A stretch of DNA of 9,314 bases from Alkalibacter sp964582705 (lineage in GTDB: Bacteria > Bacillota > Clostridia > Eubacteriales > Alkalibacteraceae), in contig CAZOTE010000079.1 in NCBI GenBank assembly GCA_964582705.1, forward strand, positions 1 through 9,314, given 5' to 3'. Of this stretch, positions 1 through 7,721 are shown in pieces. Below the pieces are notes generated by a model. The model worked only from the letters and a program-made list of their open reading frames with translations. It was not told the DNA's origin and searched no databases. A program made the translations under genes and the position numbers. How positions within the stretch are numbered: the stretch's first letter is position 1; each line of letters opens with the position of its first letter.

Positions 1-16
1 ATCTATGGTTTCTTGA

Positions 17-1102
17 TTATTTAGGGGTTGACTTTTTATAGCTGGTCTTTTCTATTCGGGTGAACTTGTCTACTATTGCGTTGACTATGACTGCGTTATC
101 TTCAATGACTGCCTTTTGCATAAGGATGGAGTTTTTTACTATAGCGTTCTTTCCCACCTTGACTCCCCTGAATATAATGCTGTTTTGAATATTTCCATCG
201 AGTATGCATCCATTCGCAACCAGGGAATTCGACACTTTTGCATCATCCCTGTAGAATGTTGACGGCTCGTCCTTGGTCTTCGTGTATACCGTTCCGTGAG
301 AAGCAAAAATCTCCTTGTATACGTCACTGTCCAGAAGGCTCATATTTGCATCAAAGTAGTTTTTGATATTTCGTATAGACTCCACATGTCCCAGGTGTTC
401 GAAGGTATTGAACTTGAATTTTCTCCTGTTATTCATCAAAGCCTCTTTGAGATAATTGGCTGTTCCCTTCTCTATTGCATCCCGTACTATTTTCAAGTAA
501 ACGCTTTTTTTGATAAACACGCTTCCTAAAAACAGGTTGAAATTTTCTTCTGTGCCAAGGTTGGTGCCAAGATGGTCCAGTCTTCCGTCTTCCTTGATTG
601 ATATCTTGTCGCAATTTATAAATCTCCCACCGGGGTCATTTACCTTTATATATATCAGCGTCACGTCTGCATCAGTTTCCTTGAAGTAATCGTAGGCTGC
701 TTCAAGATCTGCTCTATAGAGCATGCTTGTGTTGCAAATGAATATGTTTTCTTCTGTGGAATTACTGAAAAATGATTCGTTGCTGTGAAACAAGTGTATA
801 TTTCCAACGGATTTAGCCGTGTGATCATCATATAAGGGAGGGAAAACAAACAAACCTTTAAATCTTCTGTTTAAATCCCAAGGCTTTCCACTGCCTATGT
901 GGTCCATTACCGAGCGTATCTTTGTACCGGTAAAAACGCCGATAGTGCTTATTTCGTGATTTACCATATTTGAAAGGAAGAAATCTATCAACCTGTACCT
1001 TCCTCCCACAGGAAGCATCGATGCAGGCCTGTGGTTGCACAATGTCCCAAAATTTTTGTCCAAATCGTTGCTGAAGCTTATTATTCCCATGCAGTTATCC
1101 AT
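17..1102 (-). CDS. glgD: GlgD, regulatory subunit of glucose-1-phosphate adenylyltransferase
   Basis: This 361-residue protein is a paralogue of the GlgC encoded just upstream. It has the nucleotidyltransferase fold at about 1-240 (VGGRYRLIDF near the N-terminus matches GGKYRIIDF of GlgC) and a C-terminal left-handed beta-helix of hexapeptide repeats (NSLVANGCILDG, NSIIFRGVKVG). The catalytic signatures are decayed. The GGQGTRL loop is absent, the KPAVPFGG lysine is replaced in RPASMLPVGG, and the SGDHIYKMDY segment has become CNTSMLYRAD without the metal-binding Asp. Loss of activity with retention of the fold is typical of Firmicutes GlgD, which is known to assemble with GlgC and modulate it. 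The start is 12 nt after the glgC stop, and its GGGGG ribosome binding site (1111-1115) touches the glgC stop codon, so the two are very likely translationally coupled. Only 16 nt lie beyond the stop, so the next gene is not visible. Confidence 0.95.
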   Translation of the reverse strand: MDNCMGIISFSNDLDKNFGTLCNHRPASMLPVGGRYRLIDFFLSNMVNHEISTIGVFTGTKIRSVMDHIGSGKPWDLNRRFKGLFVFPPLYDDHTAKSVGNIHLFHSNESFFSNSTEENIFICNTSMLYRADLEAAYDYFKETDADVTLIYIKVNDPGGRFINCDKISIKEDGRLDHLGTNLGTEENFNLFLGSVFIKKSVYLKIVRDAIEKGTANYLKEALMNNRRKFKFNTFEHLGHVESIRNIKNYFDANMSLLDSDVYKEIFASHGTVYTKTKDEPSTFYRDDAKVSNSLVANGCILDGNIQNSIIFRGVKVGKNAIVKNSILMQKAVIEDNAVIVNAIVDKFTRIEKTSYKKSTPK

Positions 1103-1114
1103 AATATTTGCCCC

Positions 1115-2251
1115 CTAGTCCTTAATGATTTCTTCTTTAGATACGAGATAGACGTGTTCGCCGTTTTCTTCTCCGATGACTTCGCCTTTTTTTACCCTTA
1201 CGCCTTCCATGACCACTGCATTGCAAACTTTTGCGCCTTCTTCTATAATAGCCCCTGAAAGTATCACGCTGTTGTAAACTTTTGCACCTTTGTCTACCCT
1301 TACCTCACTGAACAATATGGATTTTTCCAGGTGTCCGTCAATTATACAGCCTTCATTTATCATGGAATTTTTAACCACTGCCTGGTCTGTTACGTATTGA
1401 GGAGGAAGATTCCTGTTTTTCGTAAAGATTCGCCATTCCCGGCAATAAAGATTAAGTTCATTGTCATCTGAAAGAAGATCCATGTTTGCTTCCCAATAGC
1501 TCCTGACAGTCCCAACATCCTTCCAGTATCCTTCAAAAGTATATGCATACATGTTGTTTTTGTCTGCAAGCATCGTGGGGATTATGTCCTTGCCAAAGTC
1601 ATTGCTTGAATCAGGATTTTTAACATCTTTTTCAAGGTAAGCCTTTAGAGCGTCCCAATTGAATATATATATTCCCATAGACGCCAGATTGCTTTTTGGT
1701 TTCTCAGGCTTTTCTGCAAATTCAGTAATCCTGCCGAATTCGTCAGTATCCATAATTCCAAAACGGGAAGCTTCATCCCAAGGCACTTGTATTACTGAAA
1801 TGGTGCAATGTGCCTGTTTTTCAATGTGATAGTCGAGCATTTTCTTGTAATCCATTTTGTAGATGTGATCACCGGAAAGTATCAAGACGTAGTTAGGGTT
1901 CACGTGATCTATGAAATTCATATTCTCGTATATAGCATTAGCTGTTCCTTGATACCATCTGCCCCCTGCTTCCCCTGCGAATGGAGACAGTATCCTGAGT
2001 CCGCCGGCATTTCTGTCAAAATCCCAATGAGAGCCGATGCCGATGTGTTCGTTCAAAAGGAAGGGTTTATACTGCGTAAGTATTCCTATATCTGTTATCC
2101 CTGAATTTGCTGCATTGCTCAAGGGGAAATCGATGATCCTGTATTTGCCCCCGAACGGGACTGCTGGTTTAGCAACATTTTTTGTCAGCGATTTTAGCCT
2201 TGTACCTTGTCCTCCTGCTAGAAGCATGGCGACAACTTTCTCTTTCTTCAT
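1115..2251 (-). CDS. glgC: GlgC, glucose-1-phosphate adenylyltransferase (ADP-glucose pyrophosphorylase)
   Basis: This protein makes ADP-glucose and PPi from ATP and glucose-1-phosphate, the committed step of bacterial glycogen synthesis in the cytoplasm. It has 378 residues, normal for the family. Visible motifs are the nucleotide-binding loop AGGQGTRL (12-19), KPAVPFGGKYRIIDF (28-42), WYQGTANAIY (99-108), SGDHIYKMDY (126-135, with D128 as the probable catalytic metal-binding Asp), and FAEKP (178-182, whose Lys binds the sugar phosphate). A left-handed beta-helix of hexapeptide repeats runs from about 285 to the end. The AAGGAGGG ribosome binding site (2258-2265) is 6 nt from the ATG. It lies 36 nt after glgB and 12 nt before glgD, in one operon. 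All the catalytic residues missing in the neighbouring GlgD are present here, so this is the active subunit. Confidence 0.97.
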   Translation of the reverse strand: MKKEKVVAMLLAGGQGTRLKSLTKNVAKPAVPFGGKYRIIDFPLSNAANSGITDIGILTQYKPFLLNEHIGIGSHWDFDRNAGGLRILSPFAGEAGGRWYQGTANAIYENMNFIDHVNPNYVLILSGDHIYKMDYKKMLDYHIEKQAHCTISVIQVPWDEASRFGIMDTDEFGRITEFAEKPEKPKSNLASMGIYIFNWDALKAYLEKDVKNPDSSNDFGKDIIPTMLADKNNMYAYTFEGYWKDVGTVRSYWEANMDLLSDDNELNLYCREWRIFTKNRNLPPQYVTDQAVVKNSMINEGCIIDGHLEKSILFSEVRVDKGAKVYNSVILSGAIIEEGAKVCNAVVMEGVRVKKGEVIGEENGEHVYLVSKEEIIKD

Positions 2252-2287
2252 GTAAAGCCCTCCTTTGTAATGTTGTTTATATATAAT

Positions 2288-4195
2288 TTATTTCTTTGGC
2301 TTGACGTGTTTTAAGACTATTCCCCCTAAAGCAGGAATGTCCACCCTTATTGCATAAGGCCTGCCGTGTATCGGCTCATTTAAAGATTTATATGTCTTGA
2401 CTCTTGGAAGGTTCCCGCCATATCGCTTTTTATCGGTATTCATAACCGTTTTATAGCTACCCTCTTCACTGACGCCGATTGGATAAATCGGTCTGTTGAC
2501 AGGGGTGAAGTTAAAGGCAGCAATCAGCCTGTCTCCATTTTTATCTATTCTTTCAAATGATATGATGCTCTCCCTGTGGTTTTCATGTTCGATCCATTCA
2601 AATCCGTCATAGCTGGTATCCTGTTGATAAAGAGCAGGCTCTGACACATAAAATTTATTTAAATCCGACATGAAGTCGCTCATTTTACCGTGCAGCTCGT
2701 AATCAAGCAAGAACCAGTCCAGCTCCTGCCATTCGTTCCATTCGATGAACTGTGCGAATTCGCCCCCCATGAATATGAGCTTTTTGCCGGGATGCATGTA
2801 CATGTAAAGATACAAGAGCCTGAGATTGGCAAATTTTTCTTCGTAGGTGCCGGGCATTTTGTCCAGAAGAGATTTTTTGCCGTGGGCTACTTCATCGTGG
2901 CTTAACGGGAGCACGAAATTTTCGGAAAATGCGTAGCTTATTGAAAACGTCAGTGCATTTTGATTTCCGCATCTGAAAAAAGGATCCGTTTCCATGTACT
3001 TGAGCATGTCGTTCATCCAGCCCATATTCCACTTGTAGTTAAAGCCCAAGCCACCGTCGTCGATCGGACGGGTGACCATAGGCCATGCAGTAGACTCCTC
3101 GGCAATCATCATGGTTCCCGGATAATGCTGGAACACTACGGTATTTAGCTTTCGTATGAAGTTAATAGCTTCCAGGTTTTCGTATCCTCCGTTTTCGTTC
3201 ATAAGATCTTTACCAGAAAAATTCAGGTAAAGCATGTAAGCGACAGCGTCGATTCTTATACCGTCTATATGGTAATATTCGTGCCAGTACATGGCATTTG
3301 ATATCAAAAAGCTCATTACTTCAGGTTTAGAAAAGTCAAAGTTGCTTGTTCCCCACTGTTCGTTATCGGCTTTTCGGGAATCAGAAGACTCAAAGCATCC
3401 GGTGCCGTCGAACATCCTAAGCCCGTGATCGTCCCGGCAGAAATGGGCAGGAGCCCAGTCCAGTATGACGCCTATACCGTTTTCATGGCATTTGTCCACA
3501 AAGTACATAAAATCCTTTGGAGTTCCGAATCTGCTTGTGGGAGCAAAATACCCCGTGGTCTGATAGCCCCATGATCCATCGAAGGGATGTTCCATTATAG
3601 GCATGAGCTCTATGTGGGTAAACCCCATTTTTTTGACATATCGGACCATCTCAGTAGCAAGTTCCCTGTATGAATAGACGCTGCCGTCAGGCTTTCTCTT
3701 CCATGACATGAAGTTTGCTTCATATATTGAAACGGGCTTGTCGTATGTCGATGTTTTGTCCCTGTTTTTCATCCAGGACTTGTCCTTCCAGTTGTAACCG
3801 GAAATATCGAAATACTTCGATGCCGTTGCCGGTCTCTCCTCGGCGTGAAATGCATATGGATCCGCCTTGTATTTTTCTTGCCCTTTGCTCGTGATGATCC
3901 TGTATTTGTACGTGTCGTATTCCAGAACTCCCTTAACGCAGATTTCCCATAGACCGCTTCCGTGGATTCTCTGCATTGGAAGAGAAAATTCATCCCAATT
4001 GTTGAAATCCCCTGTTAAGAAAACGAGCTCTGCTCTTGGCGCCCACACTACGAACCTTACAGCATCCTTGTAGGGATGAGCTCCTAAAAATTCATAACTT
4101 CTGTAGAACGTGCCTTCGTGAAAAAGATGGGCATCAAAGGAACCTTCACCGCTATAGTAATGATCTGGATTATTTTTGATACTTTTGTTGGACAT
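2288..4195 (-). CDS. glgB: GlgB, 1,4-alpha-glucan branching enzyme (GH13)
   Basis: This enzyme cuts an alpha-1,4 glucan chain and rejoins the piece in alpha-1,6 linkage, making the branches of glycogen. The 635 residues show an N-terminal CBM48 domain (about 33-125, including FVVWAPRAELVFLTGDFNNWD split over 48-68), a GH13 barrel (about 150-520) and a C-terminal beta domain (about 535-632). The GH13 signature regions are DWAPAHF (246-252), DGIRIDAV (311-318, nucleophile D316), AEES (365-368, acid/base E366) and LSHDEV (431-436, stabiliser D434). It lacks the extra N1 module of enterobacterial GlgB, as is usual in Firmicutes. An AGGAGGG ribosome binding site (4200-4206) sits 4 nt from the ATG. 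It is the first gene of the glgB-glgC-glgD operon and follows a 353-nt leader region. Confidence 0.97.
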   Translation of the reverse strand: MSNKSIKNNPDHYYSGEGSFDAHLFHEGTFYRSYEFLGAHPYKDAVRFVVWAPRAELVFLTGDFNNWDEFSLPMQRIHGSGLWEICVKGVLEYDTYKYRIITSKGQEKYKADPYAFHAEERPATASKYFDISGYNWKDKSWMKNRDKTSTYDKPVSIYEANFMSWKRKPDGSVYSYRELATEMVRYVKKMGFTHIELMPIMEHPFDGSWGYQTTGYFAPTSRFGTPKDFMYFVDKCHENGIGVILDWAPAHFCRDDHGLRMFDGTGCFESSDSRKADNEQWGTSNFDFSKPEVMSFLISNAMYWHEYYHIDGIRIDAVAYMLYLNFSGKDLMNENGGYENLEAINFIRKLNTVVFQHYPGTMMIAEESTAWPMVTRPIDDGGLGFNYKWNMGWMNDMLKYMETDPFFRCGNQNALTFSISYAFSENFVLPLSHDEVAHGKKSLLDKMPGTYEEKFANLRLLYLYMYMHPGKKLIFMGGEFAQFIEWNEWQELDWFLLDYELHGKMSDFMSDLNKFYVSEPALYQQDTSYDGFEWIEHENHRESIISFERIDKNGDRLIAAFNFTPVNRPIYPIGVSEEGSYKTVMNTDKKRYGGNLPRVKTYKSLNEPIHGRPYAIRVDIPALGGIVLKHVKPKK

Positions 4196-4256
4196 GAGAC
4201 CCTCCTGGAATCTATTTATTATTGAGTTTATGTAACCCGAATTTACATTTGAACAT

Positions 4257-4287
4257 AAATATTACATATTTGTTAATGTAGGTTAAC
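4257..4287. promoter_or_regulatory. Two abutting short palindromes in the glgB leader
   Basis: A perfect inverted repeat AAATAT-tac-ATATTT (4257-4271) is followed without a gap by GTTAA-6 nt-TTAAC (4272-4287). Both lie between the candidate glg promoter and glgB, so they could be operator half-sites. AT-rich DNA gives such palindromes by chance fairly often. The remainder of the 4196-4548 gap shows only the promoter candidate, the terminator at 4492-4522 and AT-rich sequence, with no credible gene. Confidence 0.25.
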
Positions 4288-4317
4288 TTTGATTTAGAAC
4301 GTATAATCTATTATAAG

Positions 4318-4345
4318 GTATTATACCCTGGTAAGTCTATGTCAA
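4318..4345 (-). promoter_or_regulatory. Candidate promoter of the glg operon
   Basis: On the minus strand a perfect TTGACA lies at 4340-4345, followed after 16 nt by TAATAC (4318-4323). A better-looking TATAAT overlaps it but is only 14 nt from the -35 box, and a second TATAAT lies at 4310-4315. The exact -10 is therefore uncertain. The site lies about 120 nt upstream of glgB, and the DNA between is AT-rich. The assignment rests on box similarity and position only. Confidence 0.4.
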
Positions 4346-4491
4346 AACCCTATGTAAACGATAGTCAGATTTGCAGATATTGTTATTTATGACAACTCGT
4401 GAACAGATGTTCAACAATTTACTTAAACTTAACAAAATGATGAATTTATATTAAATTTAATCTCATATATTGAAAAAATCCAGTTTCCAAT

Positions 4492-4522
4492 AAAAAAAGA
4501 CCTCGGATTTTATAATCCGAAG
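4492..4522 (-). terminator. Rho-independent terminator after the CD1247-like gene
   Basis: On the minus strand a hairpin with a TCGGATT/AATCCGA core (4503-4509 with 4514-4520, 4-nt loop) extends by a T-G and a C-G pair to nine pairs. It is followed closely by seven Ts (4492-4498 on this strand). It sits 27 nt after the stop codon of the gene at 4549-5037 and ends the efp transcription unit before the glg leader. Confidence 0.85.
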
Positions 4523-4548
4523 CCAATTAGTTTAAATCTAAAGTTTTT

Positions 4549-5037
4549 TTAAAGTTCCTCGTCTTCTTCAGGAATCTGTCCGCACTCACAGTCGCAGTCA
4601 TCGTCACACTCGCACATAAGGTCCATGATATCCAAGACATATCCGCATTCAGGACACTCGATCTGGAAATCCTCGTCCTCCATATCGTCGAAATCGGTAA
4701 TGAACTCGCTTCCGCAATTAGGACATTCAATTTCGTAAATGTCGTCATCGTCTAAAAAATCCAAGTCTTCATCGTCTTCATCGTCGTCTTCGTCCTCTTC
4801 GTCCAGGATATCAAGTTCGTAGATCTCGTCTTCAACCTCCATAAGGTCTTCATCAATTAGCTCTACGTAATCCTCAAGATCGTCATATGCTTCTTGAAGG
4901 CCGTCTACAGCATCAGTCAGATCTTCGAGAATGTCGATGATCTTTACAAGAACCTTCCCTTCTTTAGTAGAGTCGTCGATTTCCAATCCATCGCACAAAC
5001 CCTTTAAATAAGATACTTTTTCATTAATGTAGTCCAT
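4549..5037 (-). CDS. CD1247 N-terminal-domain-like acidic protein with zinc ribbon
   Basis: This 162-residue protein is very acidic. Residues 1-75 are predicted helical or coiled coil and begin MDYINEKVSYLKGLCDGL, with a DSTKEGK turn, resembling the clostridial CD1247 N-terminal domain family. Residues 79-99 are almost entirely Asp and Glu. A zinc ribbon follows with CPNC (105-108) and CPEC (128-131). The tail carries five more cysteines (142, 144, 148, 150, 152), enough for a second metal site. The start was set at the Met that has a GGAGGT site 7 nt upstream, 11 codons inside the longest open frame. It lies 60 nt after efp and shares its terminator, an arrangement I recall from other Clostridia. 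The family has no established function, and a nucleic-acid or ribosome-related role would be a guess. Confidence 0.85.
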   Translation of the reverse strand: MDYINEKVSYLKGLCDGLEIDDSTKEGKVLVKIIDILEDLTDAVDGLQEAYDDLEDYVELIDEDLMEVEDEIYELDILDEEDEDDDEDDEDLDFLDDDDIYEIECPNCGSEFITDFDDMEDEDFQIECPECGYVLDIMDLMCECDDDCDCECGQIPEEDEEL

Positions 5038-5044
5038 CACGCTA

Positions 5045-5050
5045 ACCTCC
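5045..5050 (-). promoter_or_regulatory. Ribosome binding site setting the CD1247-like start
   Basis: GGAGGT on the minus strand lies 7 nt before the ATG at 5037. The in-frame upstream Met at 5070 has no comparable site and would add 11 residues foreign to the family. Confidence 0.8.
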
Positions 5051-5097
5051 TTTTGTATATTATACCCCATTAGTTTGTATTAATCATCAGCTTTTAG

Positions 5098-5655
5098 TTA
5101 AACTCTCTCCATGTATTCGCCGGTTCTGGTGTCGATTCTGATGACATCTCCAATTTCCACGAAAAGCGGCACGTTTATCTGAGCTCCGGTCTCTACTATA
5201 GCCGGCTTGTTAGCTCCGGTCGCAGTATCTCCCTTAAAACCCGGATCAGTTTCGGTTACTTCAAGTTCTACAAAGAATGGAGCTTCAACCGAAAAAGCCT
5301 GACCCTTTATGAATTTGATCGTGGCGTTCATGTTTTCCTTAAGGAACTTAAGGGCTTCCTCTACTTGGTCGTAGTTTAAAGGAATTTGCTCATAGGTTTC
5401 CTGATCCATGAAGTAGTATAAGTCTCCGTCGCTATATAGGTACTGCATTTCCTTTGTCTCAATATGAGATTTTGGGAATTTTTCAGACGGGTTGAAGGTT
5501 CTCTCCACAACGCTGCCTGTCTTTACGTTTTTAATCTTTGCCCTTACAAAGGCAGCTCCCTTGCCCGGTTTAACGTGTTGAAAGTCGATTATTACAAATA
5601 CATCGTTATCCATTTCAAATGTGATGCCTTTTCTAAAATCTCCTGCTGAAATCAT
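5098..5655 (-). CDS. efp: Elongation factor P
   Basis: EF-P binds between the ribosomal P and E sites and stimulates peptide bond formation at polyproline stretches. The 185 residues are standard and begin MISAGDFRKG. They comprise the N-terminal KOW-like domain with the KPGKG loop (29-33), whose tip Lys32 is the position modified in other bacteria, then two OB domains (about 65-127 and 129-185). The end, IGDVIRIDTRTGEYMERV, is the family signature. The start at 5655 is set by a GGAGGG site 5 nt upstream. The open frame continues 35 codons further, overlapping the end of the phosphofructokinase gene, but those residues match nothing in EF-P. No Lys32-modifying enzyme gene is present in the window. 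Confidence 0.98.
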   Translation of the reverse strand: MISAGDFRKGITFEMDNDVFVIIDFQHVKPGKGAAFVRAKIKNVKTGSVVERTFNPSEKFPKSHIETKEMQYLYSDGDLYYFMDQETYEQIPLNYDQVEEALKFLKENMNATIKFIKGQAFSVEAPFFVELEVTETDPGFKGDTATGANKPAIVETGAQINVPLFVEIGDVIRIDTRTGEYMERV

Positions 5656-5660
5656 ATTAT

Positions 5661-5666
5661 CCCTCC
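5661..5666 (-). promoter_or_regulatory. Ribosome binding site setting the efp start
   Basis: GGAGGG on the minus strand lies 5 nt before the ATG at 5655, giving the canonical MISAGDFRKG start rather than the longer frame from 5760. Confidence 0.85.
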
Positions 5667-5695
5667 GTAAAATAATTGCGTTATTTATCCTTATA

Positions 5696-5725
5696 ATATT
5701 ACCACAGGAATAATAAGAAAAGCAA
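5696..5725 (-). promoter_or_regulatory. Candidate promoter for efp
   Basis: On the minus strand TTGCTT (5720-5725) is followed after 18 nt by TAATAT (5696-5701) with an extended TGG directly before it. It falls in the 77-nt gap between the phosphofructokinase stop and efp, so efp could be transcribed separately or by readthrough. No terminator is visible in this gap. Confidence 0.4.
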
Positions 5726-5732
5726 CTTACAC

Positions 5733-6944
5733 TTACTTCAAAAGCTTCGGCGCATAGCACGCCCTCAAATAATGGGCATCCTGGAATCCCGATCCTAAAA
5801 GTGGCCTTAAATAAAACTTAAAGTTGTCGGTTACGCCGTTGCCCGTGCTGTTTATAAAATTATCAGGCATGTATCTGGTTTTACCGGCAATTCTTTCTAG
5901 GGGAACAAACTCAAAGTCTACAGAATAATATCCTGTCCTCTTTATGGTGATTGATCCGTCTGCATCGTTCCACATTGCGTATTGTGCAGCCTTTTCCCCT
6001 ACTTCACGGGCTTCCCTTGCATCTACGTCTGATACGCAGCCCATGAACGATCTTTGCAGATACCCGAAGGTGTCCGCCCTGACCCTTCCTATATTGAGCC
6101 TTTGCTTTATAACATCAGCCAGCATGTCGCCAAGGGCGCTATTGTCTGAAAGCTGGACGTTTCCATGCTCATCTGCTTGTAATTCCCCTTTTAAGGTCTT
6201 TAGAATCGGTTGGCCGTCCTTGTCCACTATACCTTCGGAAACGGCGATCACGCACCTTCCGAGGCGTGTATGGACTTCGTCTACGTCCTTTACGAACTGA
6301 TCGATGTCAAAGGCTCTTTCAGGCATGTAGATAAGGTGCGGACCATCCCCGGGATATTTTTGAGCTATGGATGATGCGGCAGTCAAAAACCCGGAATGTC
6401 TTCCCATGACGACGCCGATGTACACGCCATTCATTGCCCTGTTGTCAAGATTGGCGCCGATAAACGCAGAAGCCACGAATCTGGCTGCAGAGCCGTAACC
6501 GGGGGTGTGGTCATTTTCCACCAAGTCGTTGTCTATTGTCTTGGGAATATGAACCGCCCTGAAATCGTAATTTGCTATGGCAGCGTTTTCATTCAGAAGC
6601 CTTAATGTTTCAGAAGAATCGTTTCCACCAATGTAGAAAAAATACCTGATATCATGGGCTTTCATAACCTTGAAAAGCTCAGCGCAGTATTTTGCATCCG
6701 GCTTTATCCTTGTTGAAAGAAGCGCAGAGGATGGAGTCTTTGCCACCAGCTCTAGATTGTTGGTGGTCTCCTGGGTTAAATCTATGAAATCCTCGTTCAT
6801 TATGCCCTCAACACCGTGCATTGCTCCGTAAACTTTAGATATATGGGGAAATTTTCTGGACTCCAATACAGCCCCTACCATGGACTGGTTAATTACTGCT
6901 GTAGGACCTCCACCCTGAGCGACTAGTACTTTACCGTTTAACAT
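5733..6944 (-). CDS. 6-phosphofructokinase, PPi-dependent type
   Basis: This enzyme phosphorylates fructose-6-phosphate to fructose-1,6-bisphosphate. The 403 residues include the N-terminal VAQGGGPTAVIN loop (8-19), IGGNDS (105-110), PKTIDND (134-140), MGRHSGF (180-186) and YMPER (206-210). PKTIDND with Lys135, in place of PGTIDND, and an Asp (D109) where ATP enzymes carry a Gly, are the accepted marks of pyrophosphate-dependent enzymes. D138 is the expected catalytic base. The residue before D109 is Asn instead of the usual Asp, giving GGND. I recall this variant from some clostridial relatives. The ATG at 6944 is chosen because a GGAGGT site lies 6 nt upstream; a Met 14 codons earlier falls within the likely -10 region. 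It is transcribed apart from aroK because a terminator and a promoter separate them. Confidence 0.93.
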   Translation of the reverse strand: MLNGKVLVAQGGGPTAVINQSMVGAVLESRKFPHISKVYGAMHGVEGIMNEDFIDLTQETTNNLELVAKTPSSALLSTRIKPDAKYCAELFKVMKAHDIRYFFYIGGNDSSETLRLLNENAAIANYDFRAVHIPKTIDNDLVENDHTPGYGSAARFVASAFIGANLDNRAMNGVYIGVVMGRHSGFLTAASSIAQKYPGDGPHLIYMPERAFDIDQFVKDVDEVHTRLGRCVIAVSEGIVDKDGQPILKTLKGELQADEHGNVQLSDNSALGDMLADVIKQRLNIGRVRADTFGYLQRSFMGCVSDVDAREAREVGEKAAQYAMWNDADGSITIKRTGYYSVDFEFVPLERIAGKTRYMPDNFINSTGNGVTDNFKFYLRPLLGSGFQDAHYLRACYAPKLLK

Positions 6945-6950
6945 GACAGC

Positions 6951-6956
6951 ACCTCC
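6951..6956 (-). promoter_or_regulatory. Ribosome binding site setting the phosphofructokinase start
   Basis: GGAGGT on the minus strand lies 6 nt before the ATG at 6944. It supports a 403-residue product beginning MLNGKVLVAQ over the longer 417-residue reading. Confidence 0.85.
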
Positions 6957-6984
6957 AATTATTATGATGTAAGCCTTTTCATAC

Positions 6985-7013
6985 ATTTTAATATAAAACA
7001 GTCAGGCTGTAAA
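6985..7013 (-). promoter_or_regulatory. Promoter of the phosphofructokinase gene
   Basis: On the minus strand TTTACA (7008-7013) is separated by exactly 17 nt from TAAAAT (6985-6990), each one mismatch from consensus. Transcription would start near 6978 and give a leader of about 35 nt. A small inverted repeat ACAG-5 nt-CTGT (6998-7010) overlaps the -35 box and could be an operator, but it is too short to be convincing. Confidence 0.65.
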
Positions 7014-7041
7014 CATGGGCTAATACCAGCCGTTGCGGGAC

Positions 7042-7073
7042 AAAAAAACAATCATACATTATATTGTATGATT
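7042..7073 (-). terminator. Terminator of the aroD-aroK operon
   Basis: A perfect 9-bp stem (AATCATACA at 7050-7058 with TGTATGATT at 7065-7073, 6-nt loop) is followed on the minus strand after one base by seven Ts (7042-7048). There is no T run on the plus strand, so it acts leftward. The stem is AT-rich and may be only moderately strong. It lies about 130 nt after the aroK stop and just before the phosphofructokinase promoter. Confidence 0.8.
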
Positions 7074-7205
7074 TGTGTTGGTTTTATTTATTATTGCCAT
7101 CTAAGTGTATGGCACATAGGCAGATTCGCATCTTAAATATTTCGTTTAAACCGGAATAATGTATAAAATGTATGCTATAAAAGCATAAAATAATTTTAGC
7201 GTTTA

Positions 7206-7715
7206 TTATTTGTTAATTTCTTTTATTATGATTTCCACCACTTCATCAACGGATAATTTGTCTGTAGCCACGCTCATGTGGTTTTTGCTGTAAAACTTGT
7301 ACCTCTTGTGAAGAAGGCTGCGTATGGTCTTTTCGGGATGGGCTCCCTTTAAAAGAGGCCTTTCCTCACAGTCTTTAAGCCTGAAGTATATATTTTTGGG
7401 AGAAGCCTTTAAAGCCACCACAAACGAGCCTTCCATCAGAGCTCTTCTGTTTTCTTCTCTAAGCACCAAGCCGCCGCCTGTAGAAATCACCTGGTTTTCC
7501 CCTTCAAGGATTTTATGTAATGCATTTGTCTCGATATCTCTGAAATATTCTTCCCCGTCTTGTATAAAAATATCGTTTATAGATCTTCCTTCGGATTTTA
7601 CTATGAATTCGTCCACGTCGACAAAATCATATCCTATCTTTTCAGCCAGTATCTTTCCTATGGTGGTCTTTCCGGTGCCCATAAAACCTATTAAAGAAAT
7701 ATTATGCTTGTTCAT
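7206..7715 (-). CDS. aroK: Shikimate kinase
   Basis: Shikimate kinase phosphorylates shikimate at the 3-hydroxyl with ATP on the way to chorismate. The 169 residues show the Walker A loop GFMGTGKTT (10-18), the DVD shikimate- and Mg-binding motif (33-35), the FRD arginine R59, STGGG (78-82), the lid RPLL (119-122) and a late conserved arginine (R138 in HKRYKFY). Size and motif order are those of a normal single-domain enzyme. The ATG is 6 nt after the aroD stop, and its GAGGAG ribosome binding site (7725-7730) lies inside the aroD 3' end, so the two are cotranscribed and probably coupled. The gene is followed by a 261-nt gap holding the operon terminator and the next promoter. Confidence 0.96.
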   Translation of the reverse strand: MNKHNISLIGFMGTGKTTIGKILAEKIGYDFVDVDEFIVKSEGRSINDIFIQDGEEYFRDIETNALHKILEGENQVISTGGGLVLREENRRALMEGSFVVALKASPKNIYFRLKDCEERPLLKGAHPEKTIRSLLHKRYKFYSKNHMSVATDKLSVDEVVEIIIKEINK

Positions 7716-7721
7716 TAAAAA

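Noticed and set aside
17..1102. GlgD as a broken pseudogene because catalytic motifs are missing
   Set aside because: The frame is intact and of normal length, with good translational coupling. Loss of catalytic residues is the normal state of GlgD in Firmicutes.
5656..5760. 35-codon upstream extension of efp overlapping the phosphofructokinase 3' end
   Set aside because: The residues do not resemble EF-P, whose canonical start MISAGDFRKG has a GGAGGG site 5 nt upstream.
6945..6986. 14-codon N-terminal extension of the phosphofructokinase
   Set aside because: The upstream Met lies within the probable -10 box, while the Met at 6944 has a good GGAGGT site and gives the family N-terminus.
7171..7187. 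TATGCT/AGCATA hairpin after aroK as a terminator
   Set aside because: The stem is only 6 bp and no clean T run follows; the stronger hairpin at 7042-7073 explains termination.
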